Assembly: GCA_036898135.1 (NCBI GenBank)
Contig: CM072527.1
Location: 33,616,560-33,680,559 of the forward strand
Direction: 5' to 3'
Origin: Oncomelania hupensis
Lineage: Eukaryota; Mollusca; Gastropoda; Littorinimorpha; Pomatiopsidae
Length of the DNA: 64,000 bases
A program made the position numbers and the translations under genes. The notes below the pieces were generated by a model that was not told the DNA's origin, did not search any database, and was given only the letters and a program-made list of their open reading frames with translations. Below are positions 32,748 to 43,752 of this stretch, piece after piece (the first letter of the stretch is position 1; every line of letters begins with the position of its first letter).

Positions 32748-32853
32748 ATGAAGCTGTTCTTGCTGATGTTGGTGACCATGCTGCTAGCTGTCAATGTCTG
32801 GGGCGATATTTTTGATGATCTTCAGGCCATTTTACCAAAAGGTTCCTTAGTAG
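32748..32853 (+). CDS. Signal-peptide exon of a secreted cysteine-rich peptide, copy B
   Basis: This has the same architecture as copy A: a signal of about 19 residues identical to A, then 16 acidic pro-region residues (DIFDDLQ), ending at AG|GTATCA (32853|32854) in phase 1. It encodes the same residues as copy C, with one silent difference. The cysteine exon of this copy is 13 kb downstream because several transposons have entered the intervening DNA; whether such a long intron is still spliced is unknown. Confidence 0.75.
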
Positions 32854-33152
32854 GTATCAGTTTTATTGATGCAGATGTCGAGGTTGGTTTGTTTTGATCT
32901 TCTTCACCGAAATTATAAGATAAAACAAAATGTCAAAGAAATGAGCTACAATTACTGCTTTGCCAGCCTCACAAATAACTCAAATTGTATGTTATCTACA
33001 GAAGTTATAACATAAGGTGCGCCAGCTGGTAAAAATGAACGAACGGAACTTGTATGTTTCAAAGACATGGTGGTTACATGACAAAATAATACAGTTTACG
33101 TGTTTGTAATATTTTGTTTGGATTGAATGTTACAGTATTCTGTGTTCCACAG

Positions 33153-33193
33153 ATGAACTTGCTCTGGCCTTTCCACAAGAGTTATTATTATCT
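33153..33193 (+). other. Candidate middle exon remnant, copy B
   Basis: The acceptor TTCTGTGTTCCACAG ends at 33152. The open stretch is identical to that in copy A and meets TAA just before the RTE fragment. No donor is visible. Confidence 0.3.
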
Positions 33194-33197
33194 TAAT

Positions 33198-34240
33198 TTA
33201 AATGAACAACGAGACAAATGACAGGGGTCTGAGACTCTTGGAGTTTGCCAGATACAACAATCTGACACTGGTCAACACGCTTGGTCTCCATAAACAATCC
33301 AGACAATGGACATGGCACAGTCTCGGCGGGGACCATCACAACCAGATCGACTACATCATGGTCAAGAAACGCTTCAGATCAAGAATCAACATTGGCAGGA
33401 CACGCAACCTATCCAGGAGCAGACATCGGAAGTGACCACGATCTCGTGATGATGTCTTTCCGGCTCCACTTGAAGAGAGTAAACACAGCAAAGTGCACTC
33501 GACTGAAGTTCGATATGGACAAACTGCAAGACCCTGAGGTGGCAGAAATATTTCAGGCCACAATTGGAGGTAAATTTGCACCACTGCTCATTTTGGGGGC
33601 TGGTGAAGTAGATGCCAACACCATGACCACCACCTTCAACTCAGCTGTGACAGATGCCGCCACTGAGATCCTCAGCAAGCACCGGCTAAAGAAGAAGCCG
33701 TGGATCACACCTGAACTTTTGGATCTGTGTGATAAACGAAGACAGATGAAAAACAAAAAGAACACCTCACGGGACCGGGAGCTGATGTCTACCGCAAAAT
33801 AAACAATGACATCCGAAAAGGCATGCGCACAGCAAAGGAGAACTGGATAGAAGATAAATGCCAGGAAATAGAGAACAGTCTGAACAAGAACAACAGCAAA
33901 AAAAAAACAGACTGTAAAGTGGCCGACAGGTGTTAAACAGCCCAAGATCTCCACGATCCAAAGCAAGTCTGGCATATGCCTTACAGAAGAACAAGAAGTC
34001 TTGGACAGATGGACAGATTACTGTTCTGACCTTTACAACCACACACCAAACGGAGACGACCCATCAGTTCTAGCATGTCCCGAGAACAGAGAAGAAGTAG
34101 AAATCCTCCCAATTCTCGGAGAAGAAGTTGAGACAGCAGTGCAATCGCTGAAGAAAGGGAAGTCAGGGGGAGTGGACAACATACCAGCAGAACTGCTTCA
34201 AGCAGGAGGAGAAGCGATGACTGACGCTCTCACCATTATC
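33198..34240 (+). mobile_element. RTE-like LINE fragment, endonuclease/RT start (copy B)
   Basis: This is the counterpart of 1395-2438: NNETNDRGLRLLEFARYNNL, TWHSLGGDHHNQIDYIMVKK, IGSDHDLVMM and KKGKSGGVDNIPAELLQAGG in shifting frames. It is interrupted at 34241 by the LTR remnant. Confidence 0.8.
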
Positions 34241-35400
34241 TGTTTTACACGGTTGTTGTTTTTATAAATGGTTGATTCAGTCCCGATGCTTGAATCTTGA
34301 TAAGTGTAACACAGATTCGTTTATCCAGGCAACCTGTTCACTCAGCGACAAGGCAGGAGTCGTCGATTGAAGTTTTCCAACTTTATTCAGCATACATCAA
34401 CAGCTGCATACAAGATCACTTTCCGAAAATCACTTCAAAGATCATCATCAAAAATCTACATAAATCAATCACTTTTTCACTCTTTAAACAGACACAGTGC
34501 ACCATTTATAAACCTATAGTCTATCTATAATCGAGAGAAAGTTCGAACATTCCAGCATGGCGCAATAAAACTCGTCACCGGAACTATGCACTGTCTTACG
34601 TCATATAACCTTATTTAGGTTAGAAGAATGTCTTAGATATTAGTAGATTTATCTAGATGCTTCGGTCGATAGTAAACAAGTAAATTCTAGAAAATTCTCC
34701 AGTAATATTGACCAACGAAGGTCTTCAGTGGCGTAGTCGTCTTGCCTCTCTTAACCTGGGCTCTGGTGTTGACAGCACTGACGATCTCTGGTCGGCAGGG
34801 CTAAGCCGGAGTAGCCATACTATCCCGTAGCAGCTCTGTAAGGTCTCCATCGGGAAATGGCAATGGATCCTGCTCCGCAACCTCGTCGTGTTGAGTTGAG
34901 CCAGGACTCCACTCTGGATAGGGGTCGTCGGGTCGTCTCGCGCCGTCGATATTCCCGATCATCAAATCGTACAACGGCTTCTTCAGGCAAACCGCTTCTA
35001 CTTCGACTTGAATTTTCGCAACTGAGGTTTTCATACATTTGCTATCGGGCATGAGTGTTTATTTAGAATCGCCAGGGAACTGTTCTTTAGTGATTAGATC
35101 TTCTCTGACGATGACCCCACTGCATCCTGAGTCTCTTAGGACCGTTACTTCGCGATTTCCGACGCGTCCCCTGGAAACAGGCATGTTCTGTATAGTCACA
35201 GCTATGCTGGCGACGACGGGGATGGATTTCCCGTTGGCAATGAGAACTTGGCCATCGGTCATGCACTCTTGCACATCAGCAAGAGAAGCTGTGCGCTCGG
35301 TCTCACTCGGAAGAATGACGCTCCCGCCGCACACTTGATGGTCAGAGCTACTGGTTTGCCGTCGATTGAAGAAACGCCTCTATCGGTTGCCCGCCGCTGT
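34241..35400 (-). mobile_element. Gypsy-type remnant: LTR part plus protease (copy B)
   Basis: LTR-like sequence begins at 34241. Minus-strand protease frames lie at 35334-35059 (VLRDSGCSGVIVREDLI) and 35052-34801 (KPLYDLMIGNIDGARRPDDP), separated by a stop and frame shift. It has the same internal deletion as copies A and C, so it predates the duplications. Confidence 0.7.
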
Positions 35401-35690
35401 TAGTTAGTTATTCATTGCTTATAGGGTCCAGCGGACTGCAAAGAGCCGAATCAGGACCACAAAATCAAGACCACAACTTCACTAAAAGAGGACTCACCCC
35501 TGATCCGCAAAAAAAGATCTGCCGAAACAACCCTAGTGGTAACACTGAAGGCACTCCATCAGACGGTCACTTTACAATAAAGAAATCCCACGCATGGGAC
35601 GCTGAGGCTATACTCTAATTTATCGAACCCCAGTTTACAAAAACAAAATAGAATACAATCATTATAAAATATCAACAAAACACCTATCCC
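35401..35690 (-). mobile_element. Alpha-family subfamily 2 fragment (copy B)
   Basis: The minus strand ends in the GGACCCTATAAGCAATGAAT and AACTAACTA tail. It is the counterpart of 3577-3855. Confidence 0.65.
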
Positions 35691-35702
35691 TATCCCTATC
35701 CC

Positions 35703-36562
35703 AGATCACGAAGGCACAGTCAGCATAGGGGGCAGAGCAATCTCCAATCTTCGTTTTGCGGATGATATTGATGGATTGGCTGGAGAGGAACAAGAACTTG
35801 AACAGCTTGTACAGAGGCTTGACACCACCTCCAGAGCTTATGGAATGGAAATAAGTGCAGAGAAGACCAAAATGATGACCAACAACACCAATGGCATCAA
35901 CACGGACATCAAAGTACAAGGCCAATCCCTCAACACAGTGCACAGCTTCAAATATTTGGGAGCCATTGTGTCAGACAATGGGTCTCGTCAGGAAGTCCTC
36001 TCCAGGATCGCACAAACAACTGCTGCCCTGACAAGGTTGAAGCCCATTTGGAAAGACAGAACCATCAGTCTACATTCCAAAGTAAGACTGCTGCGCTCTC
36101 TGGTCATCTCCATCTTCCTATATGCTTGTGAAGCATGGACCCTCACAGCAGATCTCCAAAGAAGAATACAAAGCATGGAGATGAGGTGCTACAGAAGACT
36201 TCTGGGCATTTCCTATACCCAACACATCACCAACGACGAATTCCGACAGACCATCACACAAGCCATTGGACAACACGATGACCTGCTCACAGTGGTGAAA
36301 AAACGGAAACTCCGATGGTATGGCCACGTCACCAGATCATCAGGCCTTGCAAAGACCATTCTGCAAGGCACAGTGCAAGGAGGTAGAAGAAGGGGGAGAC
36401 CGAAAAAGAGGTGGGAGGACAACATTCGAGAATGGACTGGTTTGACACTGAGTGAAGCCATGAGAGCTGCTGAGGACAGAGAAAGATGGAGTATGCTGGT
36501 TAAACGCTCATCTGTGGTGCCCCTACGACCTTCGGGTTACGGGACAGGATACCCTGATAGGG
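35703..36562 (+). mobile_element. RTE-like LINE 3' half with open frame
   Basis: From about 35703 to the tail, the plus strand is open through the FADD-side of RT to the C-terminus: RISNLRFADDIDGLAGEEQ-type start, KTKMMTNNTNG, SFKYLGAIVSDNGS, RRLLGISYTQHITNDEFRQ, RRRGRPKKRWEDNIREW. At 36563-36575 a GATAGGGATAGG junction leads into an inverted RTE end. The orientation is opposite to the RTE end in copy A, so this arrangement is specific to copy B. Confidence 0.75.
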
Positions 36563-36656
36563 ATAGGTCCTATCCTATCCTATCCTGTCCCATAACCCGA
36601 AGGTCGTAGGGGCACCACAGATGATCGTTTAACCAGCATACTCCATCTTTCTCTGT
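36563..36656 (-). mobile_element. Inverted RTE 3' end stub
   Basis: CCTATCCTATCCTATCC is followed by the complement of the RTE C-terminal coding region (ACCCGAAGGTCGTAGGGGCA). It forms a head-to-head inverted junction with the preceding RTE piece, and is cut at about 36657 by the CR1-like LINE. Confidence 0.65.
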
Positions 36657-36837
36657 TTACTTCCGGAATTTCCACGTGTTATTTCACGTATGGGATCTGA
36701 TATTACACTTTTTTTCGCTTCAACTACTGAACTAATGAACAAATGAAGATGTAAAGCTTCTCATAAGTGTGTTTTCGTCTAGCAGTATGTTTTAAACTTT
36801 AATATCCCTTTCTGCCTTCATCACATCACCCAAATCA

Positions 36838-39016
36838 TGCCCCCAAAGTCAAAAACCCAAAAATGCTATGCTGTATCTTCAGGACGAAGAATATGAATTT
36901 TTAAACGGTGGAATGATTGCCATTTGTCAATTGATCGTTATAGAGGGGCAGAATTCAAATCTTATGGTTGTTTGCAAAATAGCAATGGCATCAAGGGGTT
37001 TTCCAGATCCTCTCATCATTGGTGATGATGACAAATTCATTGATTGTAACATTACTGAAGACACTGTTCCCAAATCAAAATACTATGAGCAGTCCTCCAG
37101 TCCTGATCAAAACACTCGCAACAGTTCAACAGTTGAGCCAAAGCTGATAGTAGATCCTGCTATGAAAAGCAACTACAAAAAACGATTATCATATCGTTTT
37201 CTGAAAACCACCACCAAATATCACACCCCAAAATCTACACCTTGCCAGCATCAGTTTCGCAAGGACAAACGCTGCCCTCAAGCTGAGTCCCCATCCAGTC
37301 CAGTGTTGGAAAAGAATAAAATGCACCTACTTGTCTCTCAGGTTGTTCACCATGAGCTGTTTCAAACTGCAATCAACCGTGCCGTAAAAGACTGTCTGCT
37401 GTTTGATATGGATACTATGAAAACTCAAGTTAAAAATGAAGTTAAAGTATCTCTTTCATATTCTTTTGCAACCCTGAAAGAAGAAACTGAACTACTAAAG
37501 AATTCTATACAATCTGCCAACGCTGAAATTCACAAATTGTCATCGCTTGTTGGTGACCAAAAGAAACAGCTTCATGATGTGGCCATGTCAAAACTGAATT
37601 GGAAAACGAAATAGAAAATTTGAAATCTAGAGTCTCGGAGCAAAGTAACACTATTGAGGAGCTTCGAAAGGATCTTTCATCTTGTAGACTTTTTGCTGTT
37701 CCTGATCGTGTTATGTCACCATCATCTTCACAGCCATCACTGAAAACTTCCGTTGACTCTGCAGCTGCATCAACCCCCTCTTCATCTACTAACATTGCAT
37801 CCGCTCATTACAAACCTGGAAGTAGCAACATCACATCATCCAATTCATGTTAAAGTGCAAGGTGCATCAAAGTGTATACCGATTTCAGAACGCCTCAGTT
37901 CTACCAATGCAAAACATACGCCAATGATATCATCAAAGTCGCCTGCTGCAGTTGATACAACTGTTCTCTCCATGAAACCATATGCCATTGAGCGAACTAA
38001 ATCTCCCCAGACTGAATTGAGTCCAGTTGTACAAGGGTCCTGCCCATCGTCTTCTACAAGCAAAATTCCAGTACAGATCGGAAAAGGCCAATCATATTCT
38101 GACAAGAAATCCCCTTTCACTGACAAACTCTCAGGGGACTTTAGGCCAACCATCTACTGACTACATTATATTTGGAGACAGTACGCTGAACAAACTGAAC
38201 CCTCAAAAGATGAATACTGGCGAGTTCTCTGCTGTACAGAAGGTCTCTGCTTCAACCCTCGGTGTACGTTCTCTGACTTTCTGGCTACAGTCTCAACAAC
38301 CCTGTCCTCACGTCTCACGTGTGGTTATCCACGTTGGTGTCAATGACTGTAAAGGTGGCGTTATTGAGCTTGCCCAGTGGTTGTCCTTTATCAATGCACT
38401 GATCACTGTCTTTCCCTCAACCCAACTAATCCTTTCATCTATCATACCCGCCAAAGGCAGAAACAACATCAACGCTGTCATCAGAAAATCTAATGAAAAT
38501 TTGCAAATCGCCTGCTCTGATAAATGCTGCATGTTTGTCAACAATCACAGCACTTTCTTAACCAGAAACCAGGCCCCTAAACAGGATCTATATGAAGACT
38601 TGCTGCACCCGAGCCTCAAAGGACTCCTCAAACTTGCTCGCAACCTCAAATATCCGTGGTCGAGCTTTCCTGTTCAGAAATGAAGTGAAAACAGAAACAG
38701 CCATGCACAGATGCTTCATCCTTTCCAGAATCGTATTCATCTCCATCCTCAACAATTGCAGCAGCAAGAACAATCTCAGTTGGAGCAACAATGCCATCAG
38801 CAGCAGAAGGTTCTGCAGCAGCAGCAAGTTCAGATGCAGCAGCAAGTTCAGCAGCAACTACAGCAGCAGCAGCAGCAACTTCAACAGCATTTACAACTTA
38901 AACAACAGCAACAAGAGCTTCAGCTGCAAGAGCAGCAACTACAACAGCAACAACAAATTCAGCAACATTTACATATGGCGCAAAATGAGTGTCAGCCGTT
39001 TGATCTTCATATGTAA
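36838..39016 (+). pseudogene. LINE ORF1: coiled coil, SGNH esterase and Q-rich tail (frameshifted)
   Basis: The likely start is ATG at 36838 (MPPKSKTQK), with a frame shift within 20 codons. Open segments follow at 36868-37614, about 37599-37853, then 37753-38160 and 38027-38683. The end of the first and the second form a heptad-rich region (LKEETELLKNSIQSANAEI; ENEIENLKSRVSEQSNTIEE). An SGNH/GDSL-type hydrolase follows, with block I FGDS (about 38170), block III GVND (38337-38348) and the Asp-X-X-His box DLLHPS (38597-38614), all three conserved. After another shift, 38711-39016 is about half glutamine. Esterase-bearing ORF1 proteins are known in CR1-group LINEs. The frame breaks make it non-functional. 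Confidence 0.75.
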
Positions 39017-39533
39017 CAATGTGTAACTCAACTTCCTATTAATGAAAACGTCAACCCGCCTCTCCATGCATCTATGCCACATGCCTTTGTTTATCAGCAT
39101 AATGCATCCACCTTATCTAGCAGTAACATTATTTCTCAAATAACACAGTTACTGCAGCAATTGATTAGACAGTAATTGATATTGAAGCGTTACCAAGGGG
39201 AAGGGTGGGGAGTGTAGGGAAAGGGGGAGAAGGGAAAATATGAAGGATGAGAGAGGGTGAAGGGTTCTCGTCTTGCTGGTATATTGAGCAATTGTTTAAT
39301 AAGTTTGCTGCACGTACATTTGTCTGACTGTGCAATATTCTATATGTTGATTATTTATTGTGTGTTTTTTTGTACATAAAAGACTGCAGTATTGGTGCCA
39401 GAAGAACTAAGACTTTTAAACACAAATTTTGTATATGCTGTGTGCAGAAAAGCAAACTTCTGTGCCGCAAAAGTAATAATATCAGTGTGACTTCTTCCTA
39501 TAGTAAATTGATGAGCAATCTGAAGATTGAACT

Positions 39534-39767
39534 ATGTCGCTATTGAAGATCGGTCACCTCAACATTGCCAGCCTGAACACTAAAGTGCCAGACCTGTCAG
39601 TGTTTTTGCGGTCTTCCGATCCGAAGTTTCATCTCTATGGTATTACGGAGTCGCGGCTAAGCTCTCGTATATGTGACTCTTTTATAAATATTCCAGATTA
39701 TATTATTATTAGACGTGATGCCCAAATGTATGGTGAAACTGGTGTTGCAGTTTACATTCACACCTCT
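39534..39767 (+). pseudogene. LINE ORF2, endonuclease N-terminal part
   Basis: ATG at 39534 begins LLKIGHLNIASLNTKVPDLS, FHLYGITESRLS and GETGVAVYIHTSCY, the start of an apurinic/apyrimidinic-type endonuclease (the N of HLNIASLN and E of ITESRL are the expected catalytic positions). It is cut by the insertion at 39768 and resumes at 40518. Confidence 0.75.
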
Positions 39768-40517
39768 TGTTACGTCGAAACGCAAACGAAAGTATGTCTG
39801 AAACGCGCACGATAGATCTAATCGTTTCGTTTTGCAAAGTATTCAATAATGGAGTTTATCCCGGCTTGGCCCCCAAAATGTTACACTCTGTTTGAGGTTG
39901 GTGTTTTTCTATCAGTATCTGATTCAGCCCCGATGCTTGAATTCCTGATAGTTGTGTAACTCAGATTCGTTTATCCACGCAGCCTGCTCAAACAGCATAC
40001 AAGTCACAAAGTCGACGTATGAAGTTTTCCACTTTTATTCAGCACACATCAACAACTATCAACAACTTCTCTACAATCTCCTTTTCCACTTTCAACTTTT
40101 CACTTTCCAATTCACTATCAACAATCTCCCCCACAACACACAAAGCATCGAATATATAATTTTTTCTCTCCTTCGAGATGACGACAGGTCGTTCTAGAAA
40201 TGACGCATTACAACCAATCAGAATTAAAGATCGTCATCACTGACTTACGTCATACATCTCTCCACACATACCCCGAACCTTCTCTTACTTCGACAATTTT
40301 CCCGAAACTTCGATCGATAGTAAACAAGCGGATCCAGAGAATTCTCCAACGATATCGACTAACGAAAATTATCAACGTTATACAAAGCCTCTCCTAACAA
40401 CAATGCAAACTCAAATCAAAGGTACATAAACTCCATTATTGAATACTTTGCAAAACGAAACGATTAGATCTATCGTGCGCGTTTCAGACATACTTTCGTT
40501 TGCGTTTCGACGTAACA
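39768..40517 (-). mobile_element. LTR-type insertion with a 92-bp inverted terminal duplication
   Basis: An LTR of 639 bp lies at 39879-40517 (TGTTACACTC to CGTAACA). It is a relative of the solo LTR at 52162-52746. To its left, 39768-39859 is an exact inverted copy of the last 92 bases of that LTR. Between them the minus strand reads TTTTGGGGGCCAAGCCGGGA, which looks like a primer-binding site. The flanks CCTCT and CCTCA fit a 5-bp target duplication with one change. Both outer ends are thus the same LTR terminus. Confidence 0.65.
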
Positions 40518-42280
40518 CCTCAATTTATCCTTTCACCATAAGAAGGCAAGACTTTGAGCACGTCAATGTTGAATGCATTTGGCTTGAATTCAAATATTCA
40601 GCCACAGCCTCACCTGTTTTTGTCGGCTTCCTATACAGGAACCCAGCTAGTACTGCTGATTGGTTTGACTATTTTTCAGACATGGTGGACCAAATATACA
40701 ATTATAAGCCTATTGCTGATGTTCTCATTCTTGGTGATTTTAACATTGATCTTTTGAGACCACAAAATAGATGGGACTGCCTAACATATTCTCTAGGCCT
40801 TAATCAGTTGATAACTTCACCTACTAGGGTAACCTCATCAACATCTTCTTTAATTGATCATATATACACCACTGAACCCGCAACAATTGATCATGCTTCC
40901 ATTTCTGCTTTGGGCATAAGTGATCATTCCCCATATATTGTACAAAGTTTACTAAATTACCCAAATCAAACACTAAAGGTCACACTCATATAACATACAG
41001 GTCCTTAAAACACTTTGATCGTGGAGCCTTTCTTATGGACCTCTGTGATGCATCATTTGATGACGTTTATACTTATAATGACCCTAATGATGCACTTGAA
41101 TGTTGGTATTCTATTTATTTATCTATACTTAACAGACATGCACCAATTAAAAAGAAAAGAGTAAAACATCCTAAGTTCCCACCATGGCTGACTCCGGAGA
41201 TTATAGAAGCAATGTCACAGCGAGACAAACTTAAACATGCTAAACAGTTTCAAGAGTATAAAAAATCTCGTAATAAAATCAAAAACATGGTGCGTGATTC
41301 CAAAAGAAACTATTTTAATAAACTAATAGAAAATAACAGTGACATTTCTCACCTATGGCATGCCATAAATTCTTTTATTAAAGGCTCATCTTCAAATCAT
41401 CATGAAATTCCATCCAATTTATCTGCTAATGCATTCAATAACCATTTTCTTTCAGTCGCTACTTCTGTACTGAAATCGGATTGCTCAAAATATTCACAAT
41501 ACACTTGTTCAGATTGTCTCATTACATTTTGTAAGCAGAGAACAAGTACCGCTTCACCATTTAAAATACCACCCATTACCATAAATGAAATTGTAAAATA
41601 TATATTAAAACTTAAAAATACAAAGTCGGCAGGTCTTGATGAAATTAGCAATAAAGTCTTAAAACTTTCTTTGCCTTATATTGTGAATTCCATTTCTTAC
41701 ATCTTCAACTTATGCATTATTAAAAATACATTTCCAACCATATGGAAACAAGCTAAGGTTATTCCCCTTCCTAAGTCAAAAGTAAGTTCTGATCTTAATG
41801 TCTATCGTCCGATATCTCTGCTGTCTACACTTTCAAAGATACTAGAGCATCACATTCACACTCACCTTACAAAATATATAGAGGATCTTGATCTTTTTCA
41901 TTCCTTACAATCTGGTTTCCGTAGTCACCATTCTTGCTCAACTGCATTAGCTCTTTTAACTAACAAATGGCTTTCTGCTATGAATAACTCTACGTTGTCA
42001 GGAGCTGTTTTTCTAGATCTTTCCAAAGCGTTTGATCTCGTTAATCACTACATACTGCTCCAAAAGCTTGAACTGAATCTCAATGGCTCTGTTTCCTTGG
42101 ATTTTTTTCATTCATATCTTAGTCAACGAACGCAATTCGTACATGTCCATTTAAAAATTCCTCTGTAGGCCAAATCAAGCATGGGGTTCCTCAAGGATCT
42201 GTTTTAGGTCCTGTTTTATTTTGTGTTTATATTAACGACTTACCTTTACATCTCGCAGATAATTCTGTTGAGTGTCATAT
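40518..42280 (+). pseudogene. LINE ORF2, endonuclease end and reverse transcriptase
   Basis: After the insertion the frame gives ECIWLEFKYS, VLILGDFNIDLL, SSLIDHIYTTEP and LGISDHSPY (endonuclease motifs with the catalytic SDH), with a frame change near 40990. RT follows: KSAGLDEISNKVLKLSLPYI, YRPISLLSTLSKILE, SLQSGFRSHHSCSTAL and FLDLSKAFDLVNH. After a shift near 42165 comes GVPQGSVLGPVLFCVYINDL. The element ends before the YADD box, so the RT is incomplete. Confidence 0.75.
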
Positions 42281-42282
42281 GT

Positions 42283-42477
42283 TAAACGGGGGTTCGATTA
42301 GTTGGGGTAAAGCCTCAGCCGTCCCATGCGTGGGATGTCTTTATTGGAAAGTGACTGGCTGGTGGAGGGCATTCAGTTTTCCCACTAGGGTTGTTTCAGC
42401 CGATCTTTTATGCGGATTGGGGCTTGTCCGGTCCTGATTTGGCTCGGAAGAGTCCGCTGGACCTAAAGCAACAATTA
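42283..42477 (+). mobile_element. Alpha-family 3' fragment
   Basis: It runs from AACGGGGGTTCGATTAGTTG to GGACCTAAAGCAACAATTAT, with a short ATGTA-type tail. It corresponds to 4765-4957 in copy A. Confidence 0.7.
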
Positions 42478-42479
42478 TG

Positions 42480-43413
42480 TAATGTAATGTATTATTGGAG
42501 ATCTGCTGTGAGGGTCCATACTTCGCAAGCATATAGGAAGATGGAGATGACAAGGGAGCGCAGCAGTCTTACTTTGGAATGTAGACTGTTGGTCCTGTCT
42601 TTCCAGATGGGCTTCAACCTTGTCAGGGCAGCAGTTGTTTGTGCGATCCTGGAGAGGACTTCCTGTCGGGACCCATTGTCTGATACAATGGCTCCTAAAT
42701 ATTTGAAGCTATGCACTGTGTTGAGGGATTGGCCTTGGACTTTGATGTCCGTGTTGATGCCATTGGTGTTGTTGGTCATCATTTTGGTCTTCTCTGCACT
42801 TATTTCCATTCCATAGGCTCTGGAGGTGGTGTCAAGCCTCTGTACCAGCTGTTCAAGTTCTTGTTCCTCTCCAGCCAATCCATCAATGTCATCTGCAAAA
42901 CAAAGATTGGAGATTGCTCTACCCCCTATGCTGACTGTGCCTTCATGATCTGCAAGAGCATCTGACATGATGCGCTCTAAGAAGATGTTGAAGAGTGTTG
43001 GAGAGAGTAGGCATCCTTGACGCACACCGATTGTTGTTCTGAACCAGTTCCCGATGGCGCTGTTGTGGAGGACTGCACTGGTAGCCTGGTACAGGCTTTT
43101 GATGACTTCAATAATGTTAAGGCTGATGTTGTACACTTTCATTGTTGCCCATAGAGCTGCATGCCAGACTCGGTCAAACGCCTTCTTGAAGTCTATGAAC
43201 ACATGATGGTGCTGTAGGTATTTCTCACAGATTATTCTGAGGTTGAAAATCTGCTCAGTGGTACTTCGCCCTACCCTGACTCCTGCTTGTTCTTCAGCTA
43301 TGATTTGTTCAGCTTGGGGTTTCAATCTGTTGAGTATTATTTTCAGGAGGACCTTGCTGGGATGGCTGATGAGGCTGATGGTGCGGTAATTTTCACACTC
43401 CTGAAGGTTACCA
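42480..43413 (-). mobile_element. RTE-like LINE fragment with long open RT frame
   Basis: The minus strand is open from about 43420 to 42492. It contains ENYRTISLISHPSKVLLKI, EEQAGVRVGRSTTEQIFNLR, FIDFKKAFDRVWHAALW, GVRQGCLLSPTLFNIFLERI, FADDIDGLAGEEQ and SFKYLGAIVSDNGS. It is the best-preserved RT core of this family in the window, though it lacks both ends and has small in-frame deletions. It is the counterpart of 4972-5901. Confidence 0.8.
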
Positions 43414-43739
43414 ACAAAACACATACATATAAAATGTCTACATTGCCAAATAACATCATAGGAAGACCCAGTGACCATTTGGCAGAAAGCGTCCAAAATT
43501 CCTACGCTGATCCAACATACCTCACATACAAATAAGGAGTTTTGTCCCGGAAGAGTTTTTAAGAAAAAAGGTAGGTGACTGGTCTAGCGAAGAAGAAGAT
43601 AGTATAGTAGATTGATAGAACAGAGTAGGAATGAGAAAGAACAAAGGAGAAAGACAGCGACAGTGGGAATTTAAAGCACTAAATTTTCAGAAAGTTGGGA
43701 TACTATTTATACTAAAACCCCGGAACCCCTACGGTGGGC
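43414..43739 (-). mobile_element. Alpha-family fragment (5' half), copy B
   Basis: It has the same RTE-alpha junction as at 5902 in copy A, and on the minus strand carries the same TATA-bearing block (AGTATAAATAGTATCCC). It ends at the target duplication of the next LINE insertion. Confidence 0.65.
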
Positions 43740-43752
43740 TTATGGAGGACTG

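Larger units (their letters stand above)
36657..42280 (+). mobile_element. CR1-like LINE with esterase ORF1, interrupted and 3'-truncated
   Basis: This 5.6-kb element inserted into the intron of gene copy B. It has a 5' leader, a decayed ORF1 (36838-39016), an ORF2 start at 39534, an LTR-type insertion (39768-40517) in ORF2, and RT sequence up to about 42280, where the element stops before its 3' end. It is absent from copies A and C. Confidence 0.8.

Noticed and set aside
36868..38683. Host protein-coding gene with coiled coil and hydrolase domain
   Set aside because: The frames are broken, and the segment is followed directly by a LINE endonuclease/RT ORF2, so it is a decayed LINE ORF1.
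39768..40517. Cut-and-paste DNA transposon with 92-bp terminal inverted repeats
   Set aside because: The right arm is the terminus of an LTR family present elsewhere as a solo LTR (52162-52746) with 5-bp duplications, so an aberrant LTR integration fits better.
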